A program made the position numbers and the translations under genes. The notes under the pieces were generated by a model that worked only from the letters and a program-made list of their open reading frames with translations, searched no databases and had not been told where the DNA came from. From positions 13,106 to 53,105 of the forward strand of contig JAHBMJ010005840.1 of NCBI GenBank assembly GCA_018398765.1: a stretch of 40,000 bases of DNA. Direction: 5' to 3'. This stretch comes from Chromera velia. Lineage: Eukaryota > Sar > Chromeraceae. Numbering within the stretch: position 1 is the stretch's first letter; every line of letters begins with the position of its first letter. Below, in pieces: positions 10,425 to 20,556 of the stretch.

Positions 10425-11630
10425 TCAGTGTGGGTGAAAAGAGGGGACCGCCCTTCCTTTCCGTCCCTCCCTCTGCTTTGACTTCCCCCTGGGTCTACGT
10501 AGGCCTAAGGATGAGGTTGAGCCGTGGGAAGAGGGCAGGGCCGCCTCCGTGCTGGATACTGCATCGAAAACAGGGGTACCTGTCTGCGTCACTCCCTTGA
10601 GGGTCACCCTGGTATGAATTCCTCCAGTGAGCGAGATTACTCTGCCTGCACACATATGGCCGGAGCCAGGGAGGGAAGGAATGGTTGTAGCACCTGTAAG
10701 AGGTGACGCGGCTCTGCCTGCGCAGACTGCCAGTGCTATGCAAGCACTCAGAACAATGACGCCTCCAAAACGAATTGACCTGGCTTTGTAAAACAGCTTC
10801 TTGGTAGAATATGCACGTATTGCCCGCCTTGGCTCGACTTTGTCCCCGAGGAATGCGGCCTCCAGGGAGATCCACGCCGCCTTCCAGACAAAGGTTGTCG
10901 CTTCAAGGGCAATAACCCCAAATTCAAAACCTGTCTTGACCACTGCAGAGATGATGATGGCGACGCAGCTGGCGAAGGCACAGAGGGTGTAGAGGAGTAG
11001 ATGTAGGGCAACAGCAAAGCCGATTAATGTTGCCTGCACAATACAGTCGAGCCAGTTAATTTGGCTAAGGAGTGTCATCACCACCGCGAGTGAAGCAATC
11101 ATAGATTCCGCTGCGCTCTGCTGATAGAGAATAGACAGGCCGAAGGCGTAGATGGTAGCCAGTGTGACGGCCTGCGGCAATGAGTGGAAAAGTGGTGGAG
11201 ACGAGGCGACAGATTGAGAAAGCATGCCATCAAGGTCAAGCGTTTTGGGCTGGTTGACGATTGGGAACATCAGAGTAGGAGAAGGGCGAATGCGGCCTCT
11301 CCCGCGTCTCCTGGGAGCTGAGCCGCCCCCTGAAGATATGGTGCCTGGCTGATTGGCGTTGGTTGGCGTTGTTGGCTTAGTTGGCTTGCTTGGCTTGGTT
11401 GGCTTGGTTGGCTTAGTTGGCTTGGTTGGCTTGGTTGGCTTGGTTGGCTTGGTTAGCTTGGTTGGCTTGGTTGGCTTGGTTGGCTTGGTTGGCTTGGCTA
11501 GCCATATAAGAAGGGGGAACAGGCCGATCACTATGCGGAGAGCGCGCCTTGTTTTGTACTCAGTCTGCTTCGATCTCTCCTCTGAATTACTCACCCCTTC
11601 GTGTCTGCCGTGTATGCTGCTGTCTGCCAT
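10425..11630 (-). CDS. Predicted multi-pass membrane protein with Lys-Pro-Thr repeat
   Basis: A 401-codon open frame starts with ATG at 11628-11630 and ends with TGA at 10425. A hydrophobic segment (residues about 31-45) is followed by roughly 15 tandem Lys-Pro-Thr triplets with a few variants (KLT, KPS, TPT). Then come a Gly/Arg-rich linker and a cluster of four or five likely transmembrane helices between residues about 150 and 310. The C-terminal tail is Ser/Arg/Lys-rich. I do not recognise a family. The frame is in phase with the downstream retrotransposon protein and separated from it only by stop codons. It could be an unusual first ORF of that element or an unrelated host gene that happens to share the phase. 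No intron is apparent and no promoter was identified. Confidence 0.5.
   Translation of the reverse strand: MADSSIHGRHEGVSNSEERSKQTEYKTRRALRIVIGLFPLLIWLAKPTKPTKPTKPTKLTKPTKPTKPTKPTKPTKPTKPSKPTKPTTPTNANQPGTISSGGGSAPRRRGRGRIRPSPTLMFPIVNQPKTLDLDGMLSQSVASSPPLFHSLPQAVTLATIYAFGLSILYQQSAAESMIASLAVVMTLLSQINWLDCIVQATLIGFAVALHLLLYTLCAFASCVAIIISAVVKTGFEFGVIALEATTFVWKAAWISLEAAFLGDKVEPRRAIRAYSTKKLFYKARSIRFGGVIVLSACIALAVCAGRAASPLTGATTIPSLPGSGHMCAGRVISLTGGIHTRVTLKGVTQTGTPVFDAVSSTEAALPSSHGSTSSLGLRRPRGKSKQREGRKGRAVPSFHPH
11355..11498 (-). repeat. 9-bp coding minisatellite (Lys-Pro-Thr)
   Basis: The unit GGCTTGGTT on the + strand repeats about 15 times with few substitutions (GGCTTAGTT, AGCTTGGTT and the like). 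All copies keep the reading frame of the membrane-protein ORF on the minus strand. Confidence 0.9.
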
Positions 11631-11639
11631 TCACTCTTG

Positions 11640-12785
11640 CTGCAAGAATGGCCACACGTATAATGAAAAAGAATGCAGCAGAACAAGAAACAAGAGGTAG
11701 AGCGCCCATCCAACCGACTGACACTAACCTTGCGATCTTGCACAAAAGGGACGGCAGACTCATGCAGTTTTACACAAACGATCCATTCACCTAAAGATTC
11801 TAACATTTGCATGCAGACTGCATCCCGAGAAGAAGTGCAACATTCCACAGTGTCACGTCCTGGGGAAGAGAATCAGCAGCATCCTTGGATATATGAAGCA
11901 CTCTATTCGTACATATCTGAAAAGAACAGGCTTTCCAAAGTACCATTTCACCACAAAGGGAGAAGCAAGCGTGGCCGCGCCTTTTGTCAGCAGACTGAGC
12001 AGAGAATGTATGCATGCGCAAGCACGTACACGCAACAGCATCGCGCGAAAGGAAGGCCACTAAGAGAAACGAAATTTATATTAATATTATGTCAAAAAAG
12101 GGAAGACGTGCTTGAATCGTCTGCAGTCATATTTAAGAGTCTCAGAAACTTAACCTGGTTGTGCGGTAGACAGGCAATTGTTCTGTCTGAAGCAAGAACA
12201 CTGCATGACAATCTGTTTACGAAGCAGTGAGAATCAAAAAGATGAGGAGTGTGTAGAAGGCTACATGCGTTGGCGTCTCTGGCTGTTTTGTCTTCAGACT
12301 GAGCCCGCTATCAAGACACCTACACCACGAGGCCGCCTCAAGATCAAAAGGAAAAAATATAGAGTTCTCATATTCTCAGGCATGCGTGCAGTGCAAAATG
12401 TCTGTAACAAGTCTGCAAACCGCCTGAAGATCGGAAGTGATGGAGAAGAAGACATGCGGCCTATATAGCATGCGGTCAGATGACGGCGGCATCACTGAAT
12501 CTCATTCTTTCCGTTCCTTCATATCTTCTCCCTCATGTCTCTCTTTTTTATCTCCTCCCTCATTCTAACCCTCATTCTTCCGGCCAACAGGAATCTTCAC
12601 TTTCGTTCTGTCATGCATGATGTCGGTTGTGCTTATTTCTATGGAAGTGTTTCTCTCCGCATGGTCTGCATGAAGCACTGCAGGAGGGAGATTGAAATTA
12701 CGTGTTTCGCTGAGTTGTCTTCTCTCATACGTTTTTATTTTTTTTTTCTTCCCGAACGATCCGTTGTCAAAGAAATATAAAAAAG
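11640..12785. other. No gene recognised
   Basis: A 185-codon open frame on the + strand (11673-12230) starts with ATG. Its amino-acid content looks random and no domain is visible. A run of this length is expected by chance about once in a window of this size. The rest is unremarkable, ending in a T-rich stretch near 12735. Confidence 0.45.
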
Positions 12786-12866
12786 AGAAGGGAGAATATG
12801 TTACGGAGAGTGAAGAGAAGAGCGCGTGGACAGCACTCTTATAAGAAGGGGGAATGTGTTACGGAC
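12786..12866 (+). repeat. Two LTR-start-like boundaries in direct repeat
   Basis: Two copies of a purine run followed by TGTTACGGA lie 58 bases apart (TGTTACGG at 12799-12806 and 12857-12864). The preceding runs are AGAAGGGAGAATA and AAGAAGGGGGAATG. This is the junction expected of a polypurine tract and a Ty3/gypsy LTR. The duplication suggests nested or partial LTR insertion, but no complete LTR could be delimited. Confidence 0.4.
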
Positions 12867-12870
12867 TCCT

Positions 12871-12931
12871 AAGTAGGCTGTGGTAGCAGGATATAACTTC
12901 CAAGTATATCTTGCCTGCTAAAAGCCTACTT
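12871..12931. repeat. Inverted repeat just inside the putative LTR
   Basis: AAGTAGGCT (12871-12879) pairs perfectly with AGCCTACTT (12923-12931). Inner blocks AGCAGG and CCTGCT, and ATA and TAT, also pair. The result is a hairpin of about 61 bases starting a few bases after TGTTACGG. Confidence 0.7.
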
Positions 12932-12934
12932 GGT

Positions 12935-13965
12935 ATGATCTAGGGGGAAGAGAAATAAAAGTGAAAGGAAAGGAGAAAACAATTGAGGATGTAAGTAGAT
13001 CTCGAGAAAAAGAAAATGACCTTAAAGTTTGAATGGGGATGTCCATACCTATTAAATAGAAAAGACTGTTGAATTTTATCATGGAAGAAAGAATGGAAGA
13101 AGGAATAGAAAAAGGAACGGCAGAGCAAATGGAAGAAAGAATGAAAGAAGAGTTGGAAGAGCCTCTTTCAGGGGCCTCAACGGGCCATGGCATATCCAAG
13201 CAGAAGAGCCTCTTCCAGAGGCCTCGTCAAAAACAAGGAAGAGGAAGAAAGAAAGGAAGAGAAGATAGAAGGAAAAAGAAGAAAAATCAAATAAAATAAA
13301 TAGAGACCGACCAGAATAGAATACAGGAAACGGAAGAGAGAAAGGAAGATGTGTTGGAAGGAATAGGGGTAAAATCAATACAGATGAAAGTAATTATGGA
13401 AATCCTTATAGAAGAGCAAAAAGCGAAAGACTTAGATTTTTGGAAGAGCAAACGGAAGGAGATGTTGAAAATTAAATTTTATCTTGTCATTTCGTCGGAC
13501 CCATCTCGGACAGAGGACTTCCGACATCCATTCTCCAGCCTTTGAGAAAACTTCTGAGAAGTGAATTTTGAGTGGCACTGACTTCAGTCTCCTAGCTACC
13601 TTACCTTCAGCAAAACGCTGTTAGAGTTCTGGAGTCAGATAAGAAGTCCGCTATACAAGGACCTTCTTTCATAATAGACAAGAATGAATGAATCATGTTT
13701 GATTTTGATCTAATGACCAGATTTTGATATATTAAAGGGTATAGGTTGATGTAAACTGGCTAGATCTGGCTAGTACAATATGATTATTCGTGAGTTTAGC
13801 TCAATTTTTTGTCAATGAAGGAGATATAACCTGTCTAAGACCTTATACATACAACACAACACCCTAACGGCGTTGTTTCTAGGGCAAAACGCCTTTATAT
13901 ACAACGCCCTTAAGGTATAGCCCCTAGGTATATCTCTATATACTACGCCATCCCCCCCCCCATAT
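12935..13965. other. Purine-rich stretch with a 24-bp direct repeat, no intact gene
   Basis: From 12945 to about 13350 the + strand is rich in GAAAG and GAAGA words. It contains an imperfect direct repeat, GAAGAGCCTCTTTCAGGGGC, at 13156 and again at 13203. Short Glu/Lys-rich open frames arise from this composition. A small inverted repeat (GGCGTTGT at 13869, ACAACGCC at 13901) lies in an A/T-rich stretch before the next element. I see no domain. Confidence 0.45.
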
Positions 13966-15860
13966 TTAAACCCCCATGACGCTTCCATCTGTCTCACTTA
14001 AAAGAAAAGAAAACAAGGCAAGCTTTTCTGTCTTCCTGTTTGTCCTCTCTCCCCATTTTAGCTTTCCTGCTGCTCTTTCCCCCTTCCCTTCATTCCATGT
14101 GTCTGAAAGAGCCTGCAAGCACACAGCCTTCTCGGCATCATGCAAGGGACACTCGGTCAGAACGTGTACTTCGTCTTCAACCACCTGGATGTCAAAGAGA
14201 TCAGAGCAAACAATACATTTTCTGTTATGTAGCGGGGTCCTCCTCCCTCCATCAAGAGAGAATTTCCCCTTATTGACCTCAAGGCTCCTCTCTCCCACCC
14301 TGAATGCTGTTCTTCTTCTGTGGACTAACCAGGGTGCAACCTTTCTGTAACACACAGGGGTCCGCCTGATGCTTTCTCTGTCAATTGAGAAACCGTTTTC
14401 TCTGTTTCTTTCATCTGTCTGTTTGCTGTGCAGCCATAAGTTTAAGCAGTTAAACTTTCTGTTTAACATTACAGTATAAATTAGATGTATCAGTGATCTT
14501 TTTTACAGTTCTTTTCTCTCGTTTTCTTTTCTCTTTTGTATTGCACTCTCTTAGACTATTCTTTCCGCAAAGACTTCGTTCTTTCTTTTTGTCACCAATT
14601 CTCTCTGTAGTGCGCTAACCTATCTTACTATCTGGTCTCTCTGTTCAAATGCCGGCTGTCTTTCTGCTGCTTCTGGCTCTTTCCTGATACAAAAAGGGTT
14701 GCTTCGTCTGTGTAGAAAAAGAGTTTGGGCACATTTCTTCAGATGAGAAAAAAAATGAAAAGGATGTTGTCTTCCCCCTTTCAAATTACTGTCCACCCCC
14801 TCTTGAATTGACTTGGCAAGCACATGGCCTGTTGGTGTATTTCTTGCTTTTTTCAGAACTTTCTGTGCCCACAACAGCGTTTTCTAAGCTACAACTAAGT
14901 CAATGGGGAGCAGGCCTGCCTCCAAAAAGGTTGTGTGTATGCTTTCTTTCTCTCTCAACTGGAAAACCCATCGAATGAACCTCCTCTGCAATCGATCGAA
15001 GTCTGCCAAAGACTCCTGCGAATGTGAATGCACTTCATAACTATACAGCCATACGGCACACACTGTCTGTTTGAACTAATAGAAGCAAGTGGCTGGGGGA
15101 ATCTCTCTTGCTGATGTGATCTTACTTTTCAGCGTAAAAAAGAGTCTTTTTGCTTTCACTGTTCTCTCTCTCATCATTACATTTACTGAGCAATCTTTTG
15201 TCAACAACAAACCAAAATATGGGTATTCTTTTGCCTGCTCTAACTCTTTCCGTCCCAAAATAAAAGATTCTTTTCTTGCTCTTTCCCTTTCTGACCAGTA
15301 GAACTTGATGAACCTTGATTTGTCTGATAAAAGAAGTCTGAGGGGCTCTATGTATTCCTCGAAAGCTCTCAGCAAGCTTTCCATCTTCCTTGCCTCCGCT
15401 GACTTTAGGTAGGTGTCATCTACGAAGGTGTCGTCTGCAAAGAGGCTGACGAGGAAGTCGTCTTCTGACCCGTCTGCGTCTCTCTGGAGCTTTGGCCCCC
15501 TCCCTGTCAGCCTTGCTCTCTTCTTGATCTCTTCTGGCATGTCGTTAATATATACAGAAAACAAAGAAGGACCGGCTGGCCCGCCTTGCTTTAACCCTTT
15601 GTTTTCTTTGAACTACTAGTTCATTTCCCTCACCGTTGCCCTGATGTTCTGAAGAGATGCGGCCACCCACTTGATAGTCTCTTCTAACACTCCATGCTTT
15701 CTTAGTTGAACTTTTATCATCCGATGACTTGTTTCATCAAACGTGCTCGTAAAATCAATGAAAGAAATATACAGATACTCAAAATGTGCAATCGATTCAA
15801 GTAAAAGAAAAATAACATTCAGAGTCCCCACCCCCTTCCTATATGCAAACTACACTTCAT
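13966..15860 (-). mobile_element. Second non-LTR retrotransposon remnant: RT plus zinc-binding C-terminus
   Basis: One minus-strand frame holds the core and C-terminus of a LINE-type ORF2. In order these are a start block near 15850 (AYRKGVGT), motif A with FIDF and TFDE (near 15770), motif B with GLKQGGPAGP (just past the TAG at 15616), motif C with FADD (15430-15441), a thumb and linker region with RRFIRWVF, and a C-terminal CIVC, EDEVHVLTECP zinc-binding motif near 14200. Stops lie at 15850-15852, 15616-15618, 15076-15078, 14884-14886, 14620-14622 and 14551-14553, all without a frame change. The RT type is unlike the element at 5877-10424 and closer to the Jockey/CR1/I style. It is dead and 5'-truncated; the endonuclease part is missing. 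Confidence 0.8.
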
Positions 15861-16967
15861 TCCTTTTCCTGCTCGATAAAAAAAAGCTGGTGGATGGACG
15901 CGAAGAAAAGAACAAGATAAACTTCAGTTCCCTTCATGCAACCTTTGTAAGGCAGCACTTGCAGCAGTCATATATTACTGCGTGAATTAAGAACACGTAA
16001 GTCAGCAAAAGATATTATCATGAATCTCGCTACTAAATCTCGCTAGGAATCTCGATATCACGCAATGACCTCCAGAAGGCCCGATATCCGATAGTTCATA
16101 CGATATTGACACGATATGCATCCCAAATTGATCCGTGCAATGATCTGCTCCTCTTCATTTTGTTCTTCAGTCATCACTCTAAGTCAGGCTCTCGGAGCTT
16201 TCTCTGTATGCTTTCCAGGCTGTCGTCTGATTGTCAGCCGAATCAGATGCATCAAAATTGGGGACCAGTCCCCTTTTCCCGTTTTTAAATTACTCCTTTT
16301 CTCAGTATCCCTGACGTCCTCATTTTTTCTCTTCTGCACGTCGCCCACTTCCGCACTTTTTGCTCTTCCTACGAACTAGGGGATATGATAATCATAGGAT
16401 ATCACTCCCTCGTAGTTACATGGAACTTGGAACTGTAGATTTCTAGTAACCAGGATTTGTTACAAAATTATCGTACAAACAAAATTGATATACAATGATA
16501 TTTTAAAAATAAGAAATATGAAGACAACAAAATTATAAAGAAAACACTTAGGTATAACATCTTAGTAGTTAGGGTCGTTTTGATGTCGCAACGGTCTGCT
16601 ATGGTTTTAAAATTAGTTTCAACTATGTGGACTACGGACATAAAAGTTAGGACGAAGCCGTGGCTTGTTCGTAACAGTAAGATGAAGTGTTACAACCAAC
16701 TCTTACGCTGTACGCGCTCTACATGAGAGTCTGAGAGGATGCAGGCACTATCTCACTTCTAGGAGGTGAGAGCTAAGAAGATTCAAAGGGATATAAGGGT
16801 CAGTTATTTTTGCATGTTTATTTGCTACTCCAAAGGGCTGGGTCTGACGTCTTAAAAAACTTTTGCGTACGTCTATCATCCAAAGGGGTCTTGTGATCTC
16901 GAGGGCGGGGGCAACGTACCGCCAGTCAAACGTTGATGATCTAGATTAGGGTACAGATCAAAGGTGT
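15861..16967. other. A/T-rich intergenic DNA, no gene recognised
   Basis: Short repeats of AATCTCGCT and CGATAT words cluster at about 16020-16110. There is no coding signal. The segment near 16590-16695 resembles one near 18300-18390. Confidence 0.45.
16590..16695 (+). repeat. Dispersed repeat, copy A
   Basis: It shares three colinear blocks with 18297-18376: GGTCTGCTA, then AACTATGTGGACTACGG (one mismatch), then a GAAGTGTTAC-like block. Spacer lengths differ. The family is unknown. Confidence 0.4.
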
Positions 16968-17229
16968 CTGCTTGAGGCAGATGGGTCCCTATACTCTCGT
17001 GCTTGACTTGGCAAGGCAGATGGGCTTCTATATACCCTCGTGCTTGAGGCAGATGGGCTCCTATATACCCTCGTGCTTGAGGTAGATGGGCTCTTATATA
17101 CCCTCATACTTGAGGCAGATGGGCTTCTATATACCTTTGTGCTTGAGACAGATGGGCTCCTATATACCCTCATGCTTAAGGCAGATGGGCTCCTATATAC
17201 CTCCGTACTTGAGGCAGATGGTCTCCTAT
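16968..17229. repeat. 33-bp minisatellite, eight units, open on both strands
   Basis: The unit is CTTGAGGCAGATGGGCTCCT followed by ATATACCCTCGTG. Eight units are present; the second is about 8 bases longer. Unit length is a multiple of three. The array reads as an 11-residue repeat on each strand (LEADGLLYTLV on the plus strand, and RVYRSPSASST on the minus strand). No flanking gene is evident, so I treat it as satellite DNA. Confidence 0.9.
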
Positions 17230-17793
17230 GATATTGATATTTTAGACAGAGCTTCGCTATAAGCTAAGTTTAAGTAGAGATAGATTTATCTCTATAATAC
17301 AGGACGTAAGATATTTTTAAGGGTAATCAAATTCAAAAGAGTCGTCAAGTATCAGGTTAAGAGTCGATTCAAAGGTTGTTCAAAAGTTGGTTGAAGTGAC
17401 ATCGCTTGGGTCATGATCGATTCCATAATTTTTTATGATTTGGTCATTTTTGGTATACACCTTCCTCAGGCAGGAGGTCTGCCTCAAGCATCTTCCGTCT
17501 CCAGGCAGGAAGGCACAGGACGCCTATGGGGGTATGACGTCCTGTATCTGCAGAAATATTCATATTATATAAAAATGATTGTCCCGGGGTTTAAACTTGG
17601 TACCTTTAGCTTAGTAATACTGCATATTCACCCCTAGGCTATGACAACTTAAGCCATGAATGGGATTCAAGTCTTTTAAGTCCAAGAGTCCTATAATTTC
17701 TTCCTATAATGTCCAAAAGTTTGACAGAACAGAAGCTAGAAGTAGCTAGAGGATAAAGCAGGTAAAATGAAAGTGTATCATACATGTCTTTCC

Positions 17794-17796
<3 letters not shown>
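17230..17796. other. No gene recognised
   Basis: Mixed A/T-rich DNA. A short palindromic GCAGG/CCTGC cluster sits near 17463-17512. No open frame of note. Confidence 0.45.

Positions 17797-17844
<48 letters not shown>
17797..17844. repeat. CT microsatellite
   Basis: About 24 pure CT dinucleotides, followed by more pyrimidine-rich sequence. Confidence 0.95.
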
Positions 17845-17849
<5 letters not shown>

Positions 17850-17882
17850 CTCTCCCTCTTTTTATGATACATTTACCTAGAG

Positions 17883-18052
17883 GAGGAGACGGATGGAAGC
17901 AAACAGATGGGAGGAGACGGATGGAAGCAAACAGATAGGAGGAGACCGATGGAGGCAAACAGATGCAAAGGGACGAATGGAGGCAAACAGATGGGAGGAG
18001 ATGGATAGAAACAAACAGATGGTCCCCAGGAAGGAGACAGATGGAGGTAAAC
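17883..18052. repeat. 28-bp minisatellite
   Basis: Five contiguous 28-base units (consensus GAGGAGACGGATGGAAGCAA plus ACAGATGG) start at 17883. After a short spacer there is a sixth degenerate copy. The units diverge by 1-6 substitutions. Confidence 0.9.
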
Positions 18053-18059
18053 AACCCAT

Positions 18060-19508
18060 TCACTCACAACCCGTAACATAGAAAAAAAGAATAATCCATT
18101 TTGCGTATCAACTTCACACTCTTTCTCTAGACTCTTTCTTCTCTTCTATGCCTGACTCGTCTCTTGTCCAGTTAGCCTCTAGGGTTGTTCTTTACCATAG
18201 AAGTTGTTGAGACAGAGTGATAGTTTAGAGGGTCGGGTAGGGAAGGGGGACTGTCCTCGGCAGCTACAGCTAGAGCTACAAATTACCTACAACTATATGG
18301 TCTGCTACAACTACGTGGACTACGGGCCTTTTTGGAAAAAACGAAGTAAAATGTTACGACATCAACTTCTCGGCGATATCATTTTAGTTTCATCTTACAG
18401 TTTTATCTAGAATTTTTAGTTTAAGTCAATTTAAATGTTTTTTATACATCGTATTAGTAATGTACCAGGGTTTTATTAATATTAATGAACTTAAAAGATT
18501 TACTGGCAGGCTACGTAGTTTCCATAGTAACTATATGACAGTGATATCCCCTAGTCCTACGAATCAGTTGGCTTGCACACAAATCGCTGACAGCGCGACG
18601 TGCACCTTTGGCATCATTCGATCGATGCCGTCAGTCAGCAAAGAGAAAGATCCAAAAGGGTGCGTGCACAGCCTCGAGCTCGTCAAAGAGGGCAAGACAA
18701 GAGGAAGAAAGAAAGAAAGGGTCGAATGCGACGGAAACTGAACAGAGCTGTGGGAGGAGGCAATCAAAGCTCGGAGCATTCATTCACTCATATAAGCGAG
18801 ACGTACAAAGTAGAAAAGAAAATAACACTTTCAAATTTCACCACCCTGCTGTATCCCTACTGTCACAGTATCCCTCTTGTATTTCTACTGTCACACACTG
18901 GACAAAAGATCATTAAAAAAACACCAGACAGATCTATCAAAGATAAAACCATTGGACCCTCTGTGGATGAGTCAGGAGGCACGACGGACACACGGGCAGG
19001 CGCGCGGCCTTCCTATGATGACAGACAAAGGTGAAGGGAGAGTAGTCAAAACAGAGTAGTCAAAAGAAAAACAAAAAGATACTTCGACGGACAAAAGACT
19101 CCCCCACCCCAAGACCCACATCTCACGAATTCTATTCACATAAATTGTTGAACAAGCAAACAAAATGCATGTGTGCACCCAGCCAGCCACTTTCCTTCGA
19201 ACAGAGTGAAGTGGATCAAGTTGAACATCTCTCTCACCCCACACCCTCCTCTTTCCCGAAACTTTGCTGAGCGAAGAGGCAGGCAGTGGGCAGAAACAAA
19301 GAGACGAGAGCGAAGCCTGTCCATCCATACACTCGATGCGATCGATGGATGAAGCAGGCAAAGAGGTTCATGACTGCGAGTTGATTCGATCGAACAGAGA
19401 CGGCAGCCCGCAATTCGATCGATCGGGAAGTTCAGCGAGAAAAGGAGAAAGAAAAAGTGCGACTGGGTTGCTTTGCAAAATAGAGCTTGTCTGAAGCACT
19501 CAACCACT
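18060..19508. other. Intergenic DNA with a dispersed repeat copy, no gene recognised
   Basis: Copy B of the dispersed repeat lies at about 18297-18376. Several overlapping short + strand frames between 18600 and 19060 are rich in Arg/Lys/Glu and show no domain or shared phase. Four CGATCGA-like words at 18618-19425 are the only other pattern. Confidence 0.4.
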
Positions 19509-19940
19509 TCATGAGATCGTCATGCGCCCGCTGCAGGTGTACCTGTGAGAGCAGGTATTTCGACGGGCACTGCACCCGTAGGACCTGCTTGCAGCAACGC
19601 GCCCAAGGTACCTGCCATTGCAGTAGCACCGGCAGGAGGTTCCCTGAAGGAGGCGTCCGAGAGGCTCGGCGTGGTTCTTCGCCTCCTCCTCAATCAGCTC
19701 TTCTGCTTCTGCCTCGGCAGGAAGGGGCAAGATCACCTCCCCCTTCTCATTCAGCTCCAAAACCTGGCCGGTGGTGGTTTTCAAGGGAGCGTCATCTTCT
19801 GTCACGATCACCTCGCCTTCAGGCATAACTTCAAGAGGATCAACACCGGGCACAGCTCCCTCAACAGGCAGAGGCACTCCAGAGTCCTGGGCAGCCACAA
19901 GGCCGAAGAGAGCTTCGAGGAAAAAAAGGGACTTCGCCAT
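19509..19940 (-). CDS. Small secreted or membrane protein, unknown function
   Basis: I chose the ATG at 19938-19940 because it begins a clear signal peptide (MAKSLFFLEALFGLVAAQ), with likely cleavage near the AQD. The open frame also extends upstream to 20081. The mature part is short, acidic and rich in Pro, Val, Glu and Ala, with EAEAEELIEEE in the middle. The last 49 residues become abruptly Cys/Arg-rich. In the next frame the same DNA reads as an Ala/Gly/Pro/Thr-rich tail ending in a TGA, which fits the style of the upstream protein better. A missed intron, with a good acceptor TCCTTCAG near 19636, or a frameshift is therefore possible. No family recognised. Confidence 0.55.
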   Translation of the reverse strand: MAKSLFFLEALFGLVAAQDSGVPLPVEGAVPGVDPLEVMPEGEVIVTEDDAPLKTTTGQVLELNEKGEVILPLPAEAEAEELIEEEAKNHAEPLGRLLQGTSCRCYCNGRYLGRVAASRSYGCSARRNTCSHRYTCSGRMTIS

Positions 19941-20224
19941 TTTGAAGTGGAGACGGGAAAAAGATATGTTTTTTAGCACAGGAGAGCGACTGAACCGAAA
20001 ACCGATTTTCCTTCGATACCAGCGGTGAGGAAAATTTTGATACCAGCTACGAGAAACGCAAGCACAACGGATACAAAACACTGATCAATTTGTCTCGAGT
20101 AGTCTCAAACTCTCAGCACCGTGAACTTCCAAGCTTGGCACTGAAAAACGGGACTCAGAATTGATCCAGAAAATTACGGAAGGGAACTTTTGGACAGCGA
20201 CCATGCAGCGCGATCCAGCGCGCT

Positions 20225-20244
20225 GCGCGCAGCTAGCTGCGCGC
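20225..20244. repeat. Perfect 20-bp GC-rich palindrome
   Basis: GCGCGCAGCTAGCTGCGCGC is its own reverse complement and is embedded in further CGCG runs. It is upstream of both the small secreted-protein gene and SAR1. Confidence 0.9.
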
Positions 20245-20556
20245 GCACAAATTGGACCCGCACCCAGGCTCTCTAGAGCGGCCATTTTTAGCACCGCGGC
20301 GGCGCCCCCTCCCATTTGGGGCATGGCCCCATATACCGTCAAATCGGTTTTTTCTGCGCGCCGCAGGCGCCACAAATTTTTTTTTCAGGTGTTTCAATGA
20401 TAAATTTGATTAATTGCTGATCAATTTGGTTCAACTCCCATACCGTACGAACTAACGGCCGGTATGCTGGGATGTGTTATGCATCCACAAACCCTCGTTT
20501 CAGTATTAATTTGGTTCAACTTACCTCAGAAAAGGTAAAGACCGGAACAATCACGC

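Noticed and set aside
11673-12230. 185-codon + strand open frame with ATG
   Set aside because: No domain, no compositional bias, and a run of this length is expected by chance about once in six frames of 40 kb.
1-15860. Reassigned stop codons as the explanation for in-frame stops
   Set aside because: All three stop codons occur in the retroelement frames, while SAR1 and all inferred MROH1-like exons, including one of 1,164 bases, contain none.
16968-18052. CRISPR-like arrays (33-bp and 28-bp repeats)
   Set aside because: Units are contiguous without unique spacers and the DNA is eukaryotic; these are minisatellites.
18600-19060. Overlapping Arg/Lys-rich + strand frames
   Set aside because: Three competing frames, no domain, no splice-consistent structure.
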